A stretch of 21,614 bases of DNA, taken from a virus. The translations under genes were made by a program, and so were the position numbers. The notes under the pieces are model-generated. The model saw only the letters and a list, made by a program, of their open reading frames with translations. It was not told where the DNA came from and searched no databases. Shown here one piece after another: positions 7,622-15,020 of the stretch. Location: positions 1-21,614 of IMG/VR virus record IMGVR_UViG_3300023184_007882; one strand, written 5' to 3'. Each line of letters begins with the position of its first letter. The first letter of the stretch is position 1.

Positions 7622-7829
7622 ATTCAATTACTTCATCAATTTTACTTTCTGAAACTGAGGTTATTCTCCAATCATGAGTAAACCCCTCATATCTTTTGGT
7701 GACTTTAGCTTCCACATCTGTCACGGAAAAACCCTTAACAAGTTTTTCTTCTCTAATTTTTTTTATCTTTCCTGAATTCTCATCAGGTAAATCATACTGA
7801 ATTTTTGCTACAAAATATTTTTCGTCCAT
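7620..7829 (-). CDS. DUF4494-like small protein
   Basis: A 69-residue protein: a strand YFVAKIQYD, a charged loop, a strand-plus-helix KGFSVTDVEAKVTKRYEG, then WRITSVSESKIDEVI. This order and spacing resemble DUF4494, a small family common in Bacteroidota phages and prophages, function unknown. Length and the VT-x-VEA-helix are the main points; a profile search would settle it. It starts 4 nt after the protease stop codon, so the two are translated from one mRNA that ends at the adjacent terminator. Confidence 0.75.
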   Translation of the reverse strand: MDEKYFVAKIQYDLPDENSGKIKKIREEKLVKGFSVTDVEAKVTKRYEGFTHDWRITSVSESKIDEVIE

Positions 7830-7833
7830 AAAG

Positions 7834-8559
7834 TTATTTTCCTAAAAAATCGTTCAATTTTTTCATTAAGTCAAGAGACTTGTCCATTGAACCTGAAGAA
7901 GATTGTTGTTGTTTCATCTTTTTTTCTTCGTCTAAGTTTTCTTCATATTTGTCTCTATCTTCAGGATTAGAAAATAAATAGGCTCCAGGAGTTGATGGTG
8001 ATGATACTAAATCAAAACATATTAATTCAAAATCATCTTGTACTTCATTTCTTTCTCCAACTTTTTTTAATGAACCTACTCCTCTTGAAGATATTCCAAG
8101 TGTAACTCCTTGTCTCATTAAATTTGCTGCTTGGTCACCTTTTGTTGAAACAATTCCTCTTTCATGAAAACCAGGAGAAGTTAACAATTTTAATTTTCCC
8201 ATTAGGATATTTCTATCCCACCAAATGTCGGTGATAAGATGAGAAACTCTATCTAAATCAATCAGTGATGATTCAGGGTGATTTAATTCAGAAGTTGATA
8301 AACCTTTGGCAATAGCTTTTTTATAATTTTCAGCCTCTCTCTTTAAAATAGGTTCAGGATAAAATCTACCATTTCTATTAGGGGTGTTGTATTTTTGTAA
8401 AACTGCGTAAAATTCAAATGGATTTCTGTAGTCTAAATTTGCCGCTTCTTTTAAGATTTCAGCGTTATGTTCATCTTTTGGGGAAACCCAACCTGCGTCC
8501 ATTTCAATTAGGATACCATGACCAAGTTCATTAGCCTCTAAAATTCTCAAATTTTTCAT
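7834..8559 (-). CDS. 21: prohead maturation protease, T4 gp21 homologue
   Basis: A 241-residue serine protease of the herpesvirus/T4 gp21 fold that cleaves capsid and core proteins during head maturation. Recognisable blocks: FYAVLQKYNTPNRNGRFYP (51-69), the His motif ELNHPESS (H94), LITDIWWD, LLTSPGF, the nucleophile motif GISSRGVGS (S157/S158) and FDLVSSPSTPGAYL (D183 region). The last 40 residues are a charged, Gln/Ser-rich tail, possibly a self-cleaved extension. A TATTTATC box lies 12 nt upstream; no Shine-Dalgarno. Confidence 0.95.
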   Translation of the reverse strand: MKNLRILEANELGHGILIEMDAGWVSPKDEHNAEILKEAANLDYRNPFEFYAVLQKYNTPNRNGRFYPEPILKREAENYKKAIAKGLSTSELNHPESSLIDLDRVSHLITDIWWDRNILMGKLKLLTSPGFHERGIVSTKGDQAANLMRQGVTLGISSRGVGSLKKVGERNEVQDDFELICFDLVSSPSTPGAYLFSNPEDRDKYEENLDEEKKMKQQQSSSGSMDKSLDLMKKLNDFLGK

Positions 8560-8571
8560 CTAATCTTTTAT

Positions 8572-8579
8572 GATAAATA
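8572..8579 (-). promoter_or_regulatory. TATTTATC box before the protease gene
   Basis: The coding strand reads GTATATTTATCATAAAAG; 12 nt separate the box from the ATG at 8559. Confidence 0.5.
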
Positions 8580-8602
8580 TACTGTATCCATAAGTTTATT
8601 CT

Positions 8603-9037
8603 CTATTCTGTTTTTTTGGATAAGGAGAAATCAAAATATCTATTGCTTTTTATATTATTCTTGAAAATGTTTTTAACAATTTGTTTGACCGATTCTTTTA
8701 TTTCTAAGGATTTGAAGTCAATTTCTGAAACCGTATAAAGATTGACTTCTAAATTAAAAAATGATTTTTTACCCTCGGAGATTCCGCTTGTTCTTAAATC
8801 TAAATCTACAATACTTTTTTCTTGAAAGATTTTTTGGTTTATGGAATTGAATACTGAATGTTTAATTTCTCTACTCAAGTTCCCAACTATTCTATTCCAA
8901 TTGTCATTTTCATTTTTGGGTGTAATCCATGATTGAATGTTAATATAGATTGATTTTAAATTTTTAGAATCTACTGTTCCGTAAACTGATTTGATAGGGT
9001 TGTATAAATTCAACTTTACACTTTTTCCTTTTTTCAT
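8603..9037 (-). CDS. hypothetical protein of the head module, 144 residues
   Basis: Lys/Asn-rich mixed alpha/beta protein with conserved-looking strands (SIYINIQSWITP, FNLEVNLYTVSEIDF) and a C-terminal helix (VKQIVKNIFKN). I recognise no family. Its position between portal and protease genes is where T4 has the small core genes 67 and 68, but the beta content argues against a simple core peptide. It is separated from the bS21 gene by a 95-bp divergent intergenic region. Confidence 0.65.
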   Translation of the reverse strand: MKKGKSVKLNLYNPIKSVYGTVDSKNLKSIYINIQSWITPKNENDNWNRIVGNLSREIKHSVFNSINQKIFQEKSIVDLDLRTSGISEGKKSFFNLEVNLYTVSEIDFKSLEIKESVKQIVKNIFKNNIKSNRYFDFSLSKKTE

Positions 9038-9050
9038 TAATTTTCATTGT

Positions 9051-9058
9051 TATAAATG
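9051..9058 (-). promoter_or_regulatory. CATTTATA box before the 144-residue gene
   Basis: A one-base variant of the late-box candidate, 13 nt before the ATG at 9037. Confidence 0.4.
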
Positions 9059-9094
9059 TTTATTTTATAAAAAATAAGACATATAACAGTGATA

Positions 9095-9110
9095 GTCAAA
9101 AATTTTTGAC
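9095..9110. promoter_or_regulatory. perfect 16-bp palindrome, operator candidate for bS21
   Basis: GTCAAAAATTTTTGAC is a perfect dyad 22 nt before the bS21 ATG. Its right half supplies a TTGACC that could act as a -35 or -33 element, so a repressor bound here would block the promoter. Confidence 0.5.
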
Positions 9111-9132
9111 CTTTTTAAGATATATGTAAGAT

Positions 9133-9318
9133 ATGCTAATAATTCAAATTAAAAACGGAGAGAATATTGAAAAAGCTCTCAAAACATTGAAGTCTAAGGT
9201 TATTAAGACAAAACAAAATCAAAAACTTTTTGATAAAAAAGAGTTTACCAAAAAGTCAGTGGTAAAAAGAAAAGAGTTATTAAAGGCAATTTATATTCAG
9301 AAAAAAAAACAATCTTAG
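9133..9318 (+). CDS. rpsU: phage-encoded ribosomal protein bS21
   Basis: A 61-residue bS21. The match covers the full protein: MLII-x-IK-x-GENIEKALK at the N terminus, K/T-rich middle helix with F38, then KKSVVKRKELLKAIYIQ. These are the usual bS21 signatures (GENIxxALK, SVVxR, KAxYIQ), and the MLIIxxKxGENI start is typical of Bacteroidota. In the 30S subunit bS21 sits near the 3' end of 16S rRNA; in Bacteroidota it helps sequester the anti-Shine-Dalgarno. The gene is on the strand opposite to the surrounding head genes and ends in a 4-bp overlap with its convergent neighbour. No Shine-Dalgarno precedes the ATG, and no late box is present. The copy has lost none of the core residues, so it is probably functional. 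Confidence 0.95.
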   Translation: MLIIQIKNGENIEKALKTLKSKVIKTKQNQKLFDKKEFTKKSVVKRKELLKAIYIQKKKQS

Positions 9319-10013
9319 ATTGACTCTTCTAAATTTTTCAATTTAAGGAAATTAACTTGGTCAAATTTTTCACCCTTCAGTCTATCAATAGTTTCAGATA
9401 TTTTTGTTTTCAACTCAAATTCTTCTTCTTTTTCCAAAATTGATTGAAGTTTGTTGATAGTACTTTCTTTCAATGTTTCAAACTTTGTTTCCAAAGAATT
9501 TGAATCTTCAGATATTAATTGAAAAAATTCTTTTTTTGAATTTTCATCAAGTGTTTCAATATAAGTTCTTAAAGTTTGGTTTGCGATATTCACCATTGAT
9601 TTTATAGGAATATTGATTGATTCCTTTATAGAATTAGGCTTAGAAGTAATCAAAGAAATAATATTTTTCTTTGCATTAATCCTTTCATGTAAATTAAGTT
9701 GATTTGTGTTAACTAATAAATCAATATCAGAATATTTGTTTTCAACATTTTCTTCTAAAGTTTTAGGTAACTTAATTGAAGGTAAAATTTTTGATAATAA
9801 AGAAATTCCTTCTTCTAAAAATTCTTTTGCATCCGATTCGGAAAGACCTTGAGGTGTACTCAATTGGTCATACAATGAGTAAGCTTTTGAGATAGATTTA
9901 TCATTCAATACATTTTGCTTGAACTCTCTCAAAGATTTCTTGAAATCTTTTTCATTTTTGTAGGACTCAAGAAGATTTTTTTCAATTATGGATTTAATTG
10001 TTCCGAAGGTCAT
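9315..10013 (-). CDS. helical protein in the gp67/68 position, possible prohead core protein
   Basis: A 232-residue Lys/Glu/Asn-rich, almost wholly helical protein with few aromatic residues and no cysteine. It follows the portal gene by 21 nt, where T4 has the small prohead core genes 67 and 68. Composition fits a scaffold or core protein, but I see no sequence match that proves this. The N-terminal IIEKNLLES contains LLE|S, which would suit the gp21 cleavage rule. It has a TATTTATT box 13 nt upstream. Confidence 0.75.
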   Translation of the reverse strand: MTFGTIKSIIEKNLLESYKNEKDFKKSLREFKQNVLNDKSISKAYSLYDQLSTPQGLSESDAKEFLEEGISLLSKILPSIKLPKTLEENVENKYSDIDLLVNTNQLNLHERINAKKNIISLITSKPNSIKESINIPIKSMVNIANQTLRTYIETLDENSKKEFFQLISEDSNSLETKFETLKESTINKLQSILEKEEEFELKTKISETIDRLKGEKFDQVNFLKLKNLEESI

Positions 10014-10026
10014 CTGAATATTTTTT

Positions 10027-10034
10027 AATAAATA
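10027..10034 (-). promoter_or_regulatory. TATTTATT box before the gp67/68-position gene
   Basis: The box lies 13 nt before the ATG at 10013 and directly abuts the portal stop codon. Confidence 0.5.
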
Positions 10035-11906
10035 TTAGGAATTTAGTAACTTATCCAATTCTTTTGAAATTTCTCCTAAAGATTCTTGTGCGTGTCCTAA
10101 ATCAATGAATTTATCACCATCAATTAGGTTGTTTTCTATTAAAATATTCAAGTTATCAAGTCTTGATTCTGGAACTGTACCCGCAGGTGCCGCGCCCGTT
10201 TCAGGTGCCGCTTCTGCTCCCGCTTCAGGACCTGGTGGAGGTGGTGCTCCCGCCCCAACTTCCTCCGCTCCTCCCGCTGGTGGTGGAGGTGCTCCTAACT
10301 CCTCAGTTCCGCCTGGTGTAGTTGCCGCACCTGCTGAAGGTGTTGCTCCCGATGCACTACCGTAAAGTTTGTCAATATTATCAAATATTCCTGTCTTAGT
10401 GATGACTGTAGGTGTTGCTTTAAGCTCTTCACCAACAGCTCTTTCAATTCTTTGTTGTTGTAAATCCAATCTAATTTCTTCATCTGACCATCCGAAGATA
10501 TGTTTTTTAGCCCATGTAGAAGAAGTTGCTTGAATCCCATTTCCTGGGTCTGCAACCAAATCTTTGTAAAGCAAGATTTTTTCTTTCCACACATCAACTT
10601 TAAGTAAATCAGCTTGAGTTGATGGATTTGTTAAACCTAATGTAAAGTTTTGTAATTCATCTTCAAAACCCAGTAGGAAAAGATGGACAATTGCAATCTT
10701 ATTAAGTTCTTGCAACATACTCTTTTGGATTCTGTTGATTGTACGGGCAAATCTAATATCTTGTAAAGCCAAATTTTTTCCATCACCAACAACTTCCTCA
10801 AATCCTAAAAATGCTTTTGGTACGCGAAGAGCAGTTAATAATTTCTTTTGGATATATTCAATATCAGCAATTTCAGATAAATTTTGAGCACCTGGTAAAG
10901 TATCAATAGGACTCGGCGCTGCTGGGTCTCTAACGGGAACGAAATAATCTTGGTCAACCGCCATTTGGTTGAACCTCATATCCACATTACCTGTTTTACT
11001 ATCAACAATCTGTTCTCTTTTAAACTTATTGGCTACACGTTGTACATATGCTTCAACATCATCATCATTCATGTTTCCAACAAACACTTTGAAGATTCTT
11101 CTTTCAGGTGCTCTTGAAGTTCTGTAGATTAACATTGCATCTTCACAAAGTAAAAGTTGTTTCCAAGTTCTTCTTGCTTTTTCCAACATAGAAGTTCCAT
11201 AAGGAAGTTTTCTATCATCACCTAACAATCTAAAGTGAGCAATTTCCCATGATTGAAATTCCATGTTTTTGTTCTTCCATGTGAAATGTAAGGCTTTTTT
11301 ATCTTTGTCTAATTCTTTAGTAATATCTACAGAAATTTTTTGACTCACACCAACCTCATGTCTTTCAATTTCAATTGTTGGTAATTGTTGAACTCCTGTA
11401 ACTCCTTTTTCAGGGTCTAATTTTAAATAAACAAAGTTGTCTCCATACTTACATGTGTTTCTTGTCCACATTGGCAAGTTGGTGTTGATATCTAAATTGT
11501 TATTAAACAAATCAGCTAAAACTCCTTTTATCCTTTTTGATTCAGAATAGATTTGTAGAATGAAACCATCTTCATTTGTTGTTGTAGATTCTTCAGCATA
11601 AATGTCCAAAGCGGCAGAAATTTCTGGAGTATACTCCATAGATTCATAGTCATATTGTGCAGACAATCTTGTTGGCTCATAATAAATTGCTTGAGAATAA
11701 AGGTTATTCTCAACTTTCGCCCATTGATTGGCCAAGTAAAAAGTTTGTTGAGCTTGAAGTTTTTCAGTCTCATATTCTTGTCTACTTGTTGTACGCAACA
11801 ATTCTTTTTTATCAAACTTGAAAGTTGGATAATCTTGATTTAATAAAGAATTGGGTCCGAATGTTTTGGACAATCTCTGCCAAACCGTCATGTTCTGTTC
11901 TGCCAT
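10035..11906 (-). CDS. 20: portal vertex protein, T4 gp20 homologue
   Basis: A 623-residue portal forming the dodecameric ring for DNA entry and tail joining. Family blocks: YDYESMEYTPEISAALDIYA (86-105), MWTRNTCKYGDNFVYLKLDP (about 145-164), AHFRLLGDDRKLPYGTSMLE, the long helix ARRTWKQLLLCEDAMLIYR, RRIFKVFVGN, and TALRVPKAFLGFEEVVG followed by LALQDIRFARTINRIQ. After about residue 510 comes a Pro/Ala/Gly/Glu-rich tail (to about 580), then a short helical end. That tail is absent from T4 gp20 and looks disordered. The ATG at 11906 is the first start after a TATTTATA box, with a 28-nt gap. Confidence 0.97.
   Translation of the reverse strand: MAEQNMTVWQRLSKTFGPNSLLNQDYPTFKFDKKELLRTTSRQEYETEKLQAQQTFYLANQWAKVENNLYSQAIYYEPTRLSAQYDYESMEYTPEISAALDIYAEESTTTNEDGFILQIYSESKRIKGVLADLFNNNLDINTNLPMWTRNTCKYGDNFVYLKLDPEKGVTGVQQLPTIEIERHEVGVSQKISVDITKELDKDKKALHFTWKNKNMEFQSWEIAHFRLLGDDRKLPYGTSMLEKARRTWKQLLLCEDAMLIYRTSRAPERRIFKVFVGNMNDDDVEAYVQRVANKFKREQIVDSKTGNVDMRFNQMAVDQDYFVPVRDPAAPSPIDTLPGAQNLSEIADIEYIQKKLLTALRVPKAFLGFEEVVGDGKNLALQDIRFARTINRIQKSMLQELNKIAIVHLFLLGFEDELQNFTLGLTNPSTQADLLKVDVWKEKILLYKDLVADPGNGIQATSSTWAKKHIFGWSDEEIRLDLQQQRIERAVGEELKATPTVITKTGIFDNIDKLYGSASGATPSAGAATTPGGTEELGAPPPPAGGAEEVGAGAPPPPGPEAGAEAAPETGAAPAGTVPESRLDNLNILIENNLIDGDKFIDLGHAQESLGEISKELDKLLNS
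10170..10365 (-). repeat. Pro/Ala/Gly-rich low-complexity segment in the portal gene
   Basis: Portal residues about 515-580 consist of runs such as GAPPPPAGGAEEVGAGAPPP. The DNA here is visibly GC-rich in an AT-rich window and has imperfect short repeats of GCTCC/GGTGG type. Confidence 0.85.
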
Positions 11907-11934
11907 ATTACAATTTTACTTATTACCTTGATAA

Positions 11935-11942
11935 TATAAATA
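11935..11942 (-). promoter_or_regulatory. TATTTATA box before the portal gene
   Basis: The coding strand reads ACTATTTATATTATC, 28 nt before the ATG at 11906. It begins one base after the terminase stop codon. Confidence 0.5.
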
Positions 11943-11962
11943 GTTATTTGGCACCAAATAAC
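11943..11962. repeat. 20-bp inverted repeat at the terminase/portal junction
   Basis: GTTATTTGGTGCCAAATAAC on the minus strand: 9-bp perfect arms around TG. It covers the last terminase codons and stop and abuts the portal's TATTTATA box. As RNA it could be a weak terminator, but no U-run follows; as DNA it could be an operator. Confidence 0.5.
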
Positions 11963-13701
11963 CACCCATATTTTTGGTAATCGGCTCGGGATGGACCTTG
12001 ATTAATTGGACTTTGTCTACCCATTTGTGGAACCAAAGGATTGAAATAATCTGATGTATTTTTGTTCTCATTCATAACAGAGGTCCATGAATTTAACATT
12101 GCCTTGGTATGATTGAGATTTTTCTGTAAAGATTGGAATGATTTTTCCGCAACATAAATTGCCATAGAAATACCCATGATACAATCATCATGATGTCCTT
12201 TCTGATGGTCGGGTCTTCCATTTATATAAATGAACGTATTCATTTCATTATATAATCTATGAGAATAAATTTTAAATTCATGTCTCACGGCTTCCTCTAA
12301 AGAAGCAATAATTTGAACTCTTTTTGCATTGAAATTTATTCCAGGAATTTTTTCATTTAATTTTGGGTCCCACTTCCATTTATTTTTTGGGTCAATGTTG
12401 TCAATATAAAATCCTCCTTGATAATTTAACTCTTGAAGCTTTCTGGCGGTTGAAACTCCCATACCTCCTGTCAAATCCACAACACAAAACGCATTGTACA
12501 TTGTTCCCCATTTATATGCGATTTCCGCAGTAATATCAGGTGGAACTTTACCTACATATTCCAAAACCTGTTCTCTCTCATCAAAATCAATAATTTGAAT
12601 ACAAGAAAAATCTTCAGAGTCTCCTCTTGAAACATCCACACCCATCACATATTTGTGACCACCTACAGGTTCTTTAAAAATCCAAAGCGACCCTCCCATC
12701 AATTTGGCTGATGGTTCTCTAAGTTGGTTTTTCGCAATATTTTGCATTAAATCAGACTCAAAAACGTTATCACCCGAACCTAAAAAGTTACATTCCAACT
12801 CCTGAGCTACTTTTCTTCTGTCAAATTTCAATTTTTTTACCATACCCTCAAACCACGCAGAACAAGGTTTGTAACCTTTCTGAATATAATCTGTTGTGAT
12901 ACTATGGTCTCTTTCATATGGATTGTCAATTGATAAATCAACAACAGTTCCTTCAGGATAATCTTCTCTATTAAGTAAAAAATGAACCAAATCATTTGTC
13001 TTAACCATATACAAGTCTTTTGTATATCTTGGGTCACGATACCAATACATCTCAGAGATTTTGAACTCATTCATTCCTCTTAATGCTTGGTCATAAATTT
13101 CATAGTAAATTGGGTCATATCCGTTTGGAGTAGATACAACAATCACCTTACCACCTGTAGAGAGTGAGGCCATACAGGCAGACCAGAAGTCATTGTCAGC
13201 CTCAATGAACGCCGCCTCATCGAAAATAAGAATGGTCGGAGTATAACCACGTAATGCGTCTTTTGAAGTTGCTACGGCTTTAACCTCACAGTCATTTGTT
13301 AATTTGAAATGTCTTTGTGAGTTTTTTTCAGCTGAAAATCCAACCCCAACCCATGCTGGCCATTGTTCTGTAAAACTCCTAATTTTATTAGCCATCTCAA
13401 CTGATGTGTCCAACTTATTTGCAATGATTAGAATTTTTTCAGGCTTTTGTTTTTTTGCGAAAACTAATTTTTTTGATGCCCAAGCTGCCGTTACCGTAGA
13501 AACTCCAGCTTGTCTGTATTTTAATGCAATATTTTCATTATGAGCATCATAATCTTCAATAAGGCTAACTTGGTCAGGGAATAAATCTAGTGGGACATAT
13601 TTTGATACTGTGTTATCATATGTCTGTAAATAAGTACGGAGTGCATAAGGTGTATTTCTCATGCACTTTGTAACTTCTATAATTAATTGTTCTTTGGTCA
13701 C
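11944..13701 (-). CDS. 17: terminase large subunit, T4 gp17 homologue
   Basis: A 585-residue ATPase-nuclease that pumps and cuts DNA. ATPase: Walker A-like KYRQAGVST (61-69), Walker B ILIFDE (157-162; D161, catalytic E162), coupling motif VVSTPNG (188-194). Nuclease (RNase H fold): MGVDVSRGD with D356, CVVDLTGG with D409, and HHDDCIMG with D505/D506. The Walker A has Val-Ser where T4 has Gly-Lys (RQxGxST); the arginine variant is common in phage terminases. The start is GTG at 13701, 8 nt after the previous stop; the next ATG (13665) would remove the conserved-looking N-terminal helix. It is the last gene of a five-gene operon. The small subunit is not identified. Confidence 0.96.
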   Translation of the reverse strand: MTKEQLIIEVTKCMRNTPYALRTYLQTYDNTVSKYVPLDLFPDQVSLIEDYDAHNENIALKYRQAGVSTVTAAWASKKLVFAKKQKPEKILIIANKLDTSVEMANKIRSFTEQWPAWVGVGFSAEKNSQRHFKLTNDCEVKAVATSKDALRGYTPTILIFDEAAFIEADNDFWSACMASLSTGGKVIVVSTPNGYDPIYYEIYDQALRGMNEFKISEMYWYRDPRYTKDLYMVKTNDLVHFLLNREDYPEGTVVDLSIDNPYERDHSITTDYIQKGYKPCSAWFEGMVKKLKFDRRKVAQELECNFLGSGDNVFESDLMQNIAKNQLREPSAKLMGGSLWIFKEPVGGHKYVMGVDVSRGDSEDFSCIQIIDFDEREQVLEYVGKVPPDITAEIAYKWGTMYNAFCVVDLTGGMGVSTARKLQELNYQGGFYIDNIDPKNKWKWDPKLNEKIPGINFNAKRVQIIASLEEAVRHEFKIYSHRLYNEMNTFIYINGRPDHQKGHHDDCIMGISMAIYVAEKSFQSLQKNLNHTKAMLNSWTSVMNENKNTSDYFNPLVPQMGRQSPINQGPSRADYQKYGWLFGAK

Positions 13702-13709
13702 TAAGAAAT

Positions 13710-15020
13710 TTATTTAGGTCTTGATATACCTAAACTACCGAGAAAATCATCTAAACCATCATCATCATCTTCGTCATCCGAATCTGAACTATCTGAATTT
13801 TCATCTTGAAAAGATTCATATTCCATTTTCATTTCTTTAGCTTCTTTCATGATTTCCTCAAATTTTGCAGTAGCTTTTTTGTTTTTAGATGAATCTTCTG
13901 CGATGGCATTTCCTATGATTTCCAAAAATTCTTGTGCTGGAATTTGGTATAACAAGATATGGAACCAGTTTATTAGACCTTTGTTTGAATCTTCAAACAT
14001 CGCGTCTGGTAGAGCTTCTCTAAGTTTTTCAGTGATTTCAGGTCCGATTCTTAATTGCATCGGCTCATTAGATAAAATATCCGTTTGTCCCTGAACTTTT
14101 TGTCTCAAATCAGCATCTTGTGGTAAACCATGTCTACCTTTTGCTTCTTCAATCCCCTTGATAATTTCATGACAAAGAATAGGGAAAATCATTCCATCAG
14201 CAACAATTTTTGTGTCACTTTCATTTTGTTCTTCTCCTCCACCTTCTTCACCATCTTCATCTTCATCATCAGGGTCTAATTCTACTTTACCAGCAACTCC
14301 TTGACCTGTTTGAGACATCATTTCAATTGCTTGTTCCATTGTAAAGTATAACATGTCATTAACCGCCATAATACCTAAGTAAGCAGGATATAATCTTTGG
14401 TCAATAGCATCTAATTGTTCTTTGATTTCAGGTTTCTGAAAAGCATAATGCCCTTTCTTTGCTGCTCCTTGAATTAAAGCATTGATAATGTTTCTTTTGT
14501 GCTTTTCTAATTCCAAAACTTCTTCATCTGTCAAATCTTCTACATCAAAAGATTGGAATGATAATTTTTGTTTTTTTTCTTCTTCATCCTCCTCAGGTTC
14601 CTCCTCAGGATTATATCTGAAGTTTGAAACATCTATTGGCTGTCTATTAAGACGGGCTTCAATATCTACCCATCCTTGCGGGATTTCGGTTTCATCCAAA
14701 CCGGCTTGAATAGCCAAATTCTCCAACTCTTCTCTGTGTCTGGCCTCAATACTCATAACCATTGGAACTTTGGCCATTTCCTCCATGTATATATTTTGGA
14801 TGGTTCTTGGATTTAAATTTTCAAGACCTCTTATTTGTTTTAATTTTTGCGCAACTTTTAGAAATCTTGAGGTAACTAATCTTTGAACATCTTCAACCCC
14901 TTTTTTCATTGCAGGGTTTTGAGCAAAAAGACCTTCCTTGTCTCTCAACTTTCTTTCCAAATTAGGGTCCATTCTTTCAGGTCTTCCTTTATAATCTATT
15001 TGTTCTTTAATCTTAGCCAT
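13710..15020 (-). CDS. acidic hypothetical protein upstream of terminase
   Basis: A 436-residue protein with three acidic low-complexity stretches (about 139-150, 249-269, 407-425) between helical blocks. The central helices include YPAYLGIMAVNDMLYFTMEQ (211-230) and IVADGMIFPILCHEIIKGI (272-290), and a Trp/Tyr-containing helix NWFHILLYQIPAQEFLEII (351-369). I recognise no family. It starts 8 nt inside the end of the preceding gene and ends 8 nt before terminase, so the genes are translationally linked. Role in packaging or head assembly is inferred from the operon only. It is too long for a typical small terminase subunit (about 160 residues in T4). Confidence 0.8.
   Translation of the reverse strand: MAKIKEQIDYKGRPERMDPNLERKLRDKEGLFAQNPAMKKGVEDVQRLVTSRFLKVAQKLKQIRGLENLNPRTIQNIYMEEMAKVPMVMSIEARHREELENLAIQAGLDETEIPQGWVDIEARLNRQPIDVSNFRYNPEEEPEEDEEEKKQKLSFQSFDVEDLTDEEVLELEKHKRNIINALIQGAAKKGHYAFQKPEIKEQLDAIDQRLYPAYLGIMAVNDMLYFTMEQAIEMMSQTGQGVAGKVELDPDDEDEDGEEGGGEEQNESDTKIVADGMIFPILCHEIIKGIEEAKGRHGLPQDADLRQKVQGQTDILSNEPMQLRIGPEITEKLREALPDAMFEDSNKGLINWFHILLYQIPAQEFLEIIGNAIAEDSSKNKKATAKFEEIMKEAKEMKMEYESFQDENSDSSDSDDEDDDDGLDDFLGSLGISRPK

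Noticed and set aside
9310-9322. Dyad CAATCTTAGATTG at the bS21 3' end as a terminator
   Set aside because: The arms leave almost no loop, so an RNA hairpin is not stable; it sits in overlapping coding ends.
10105-10365. Plus-strand open frame with Pro/Ala/Gly-rich product
   Set aside because: It is the antisense of the portal's low-complexity tail; GC-rich repeats are open in several frames.
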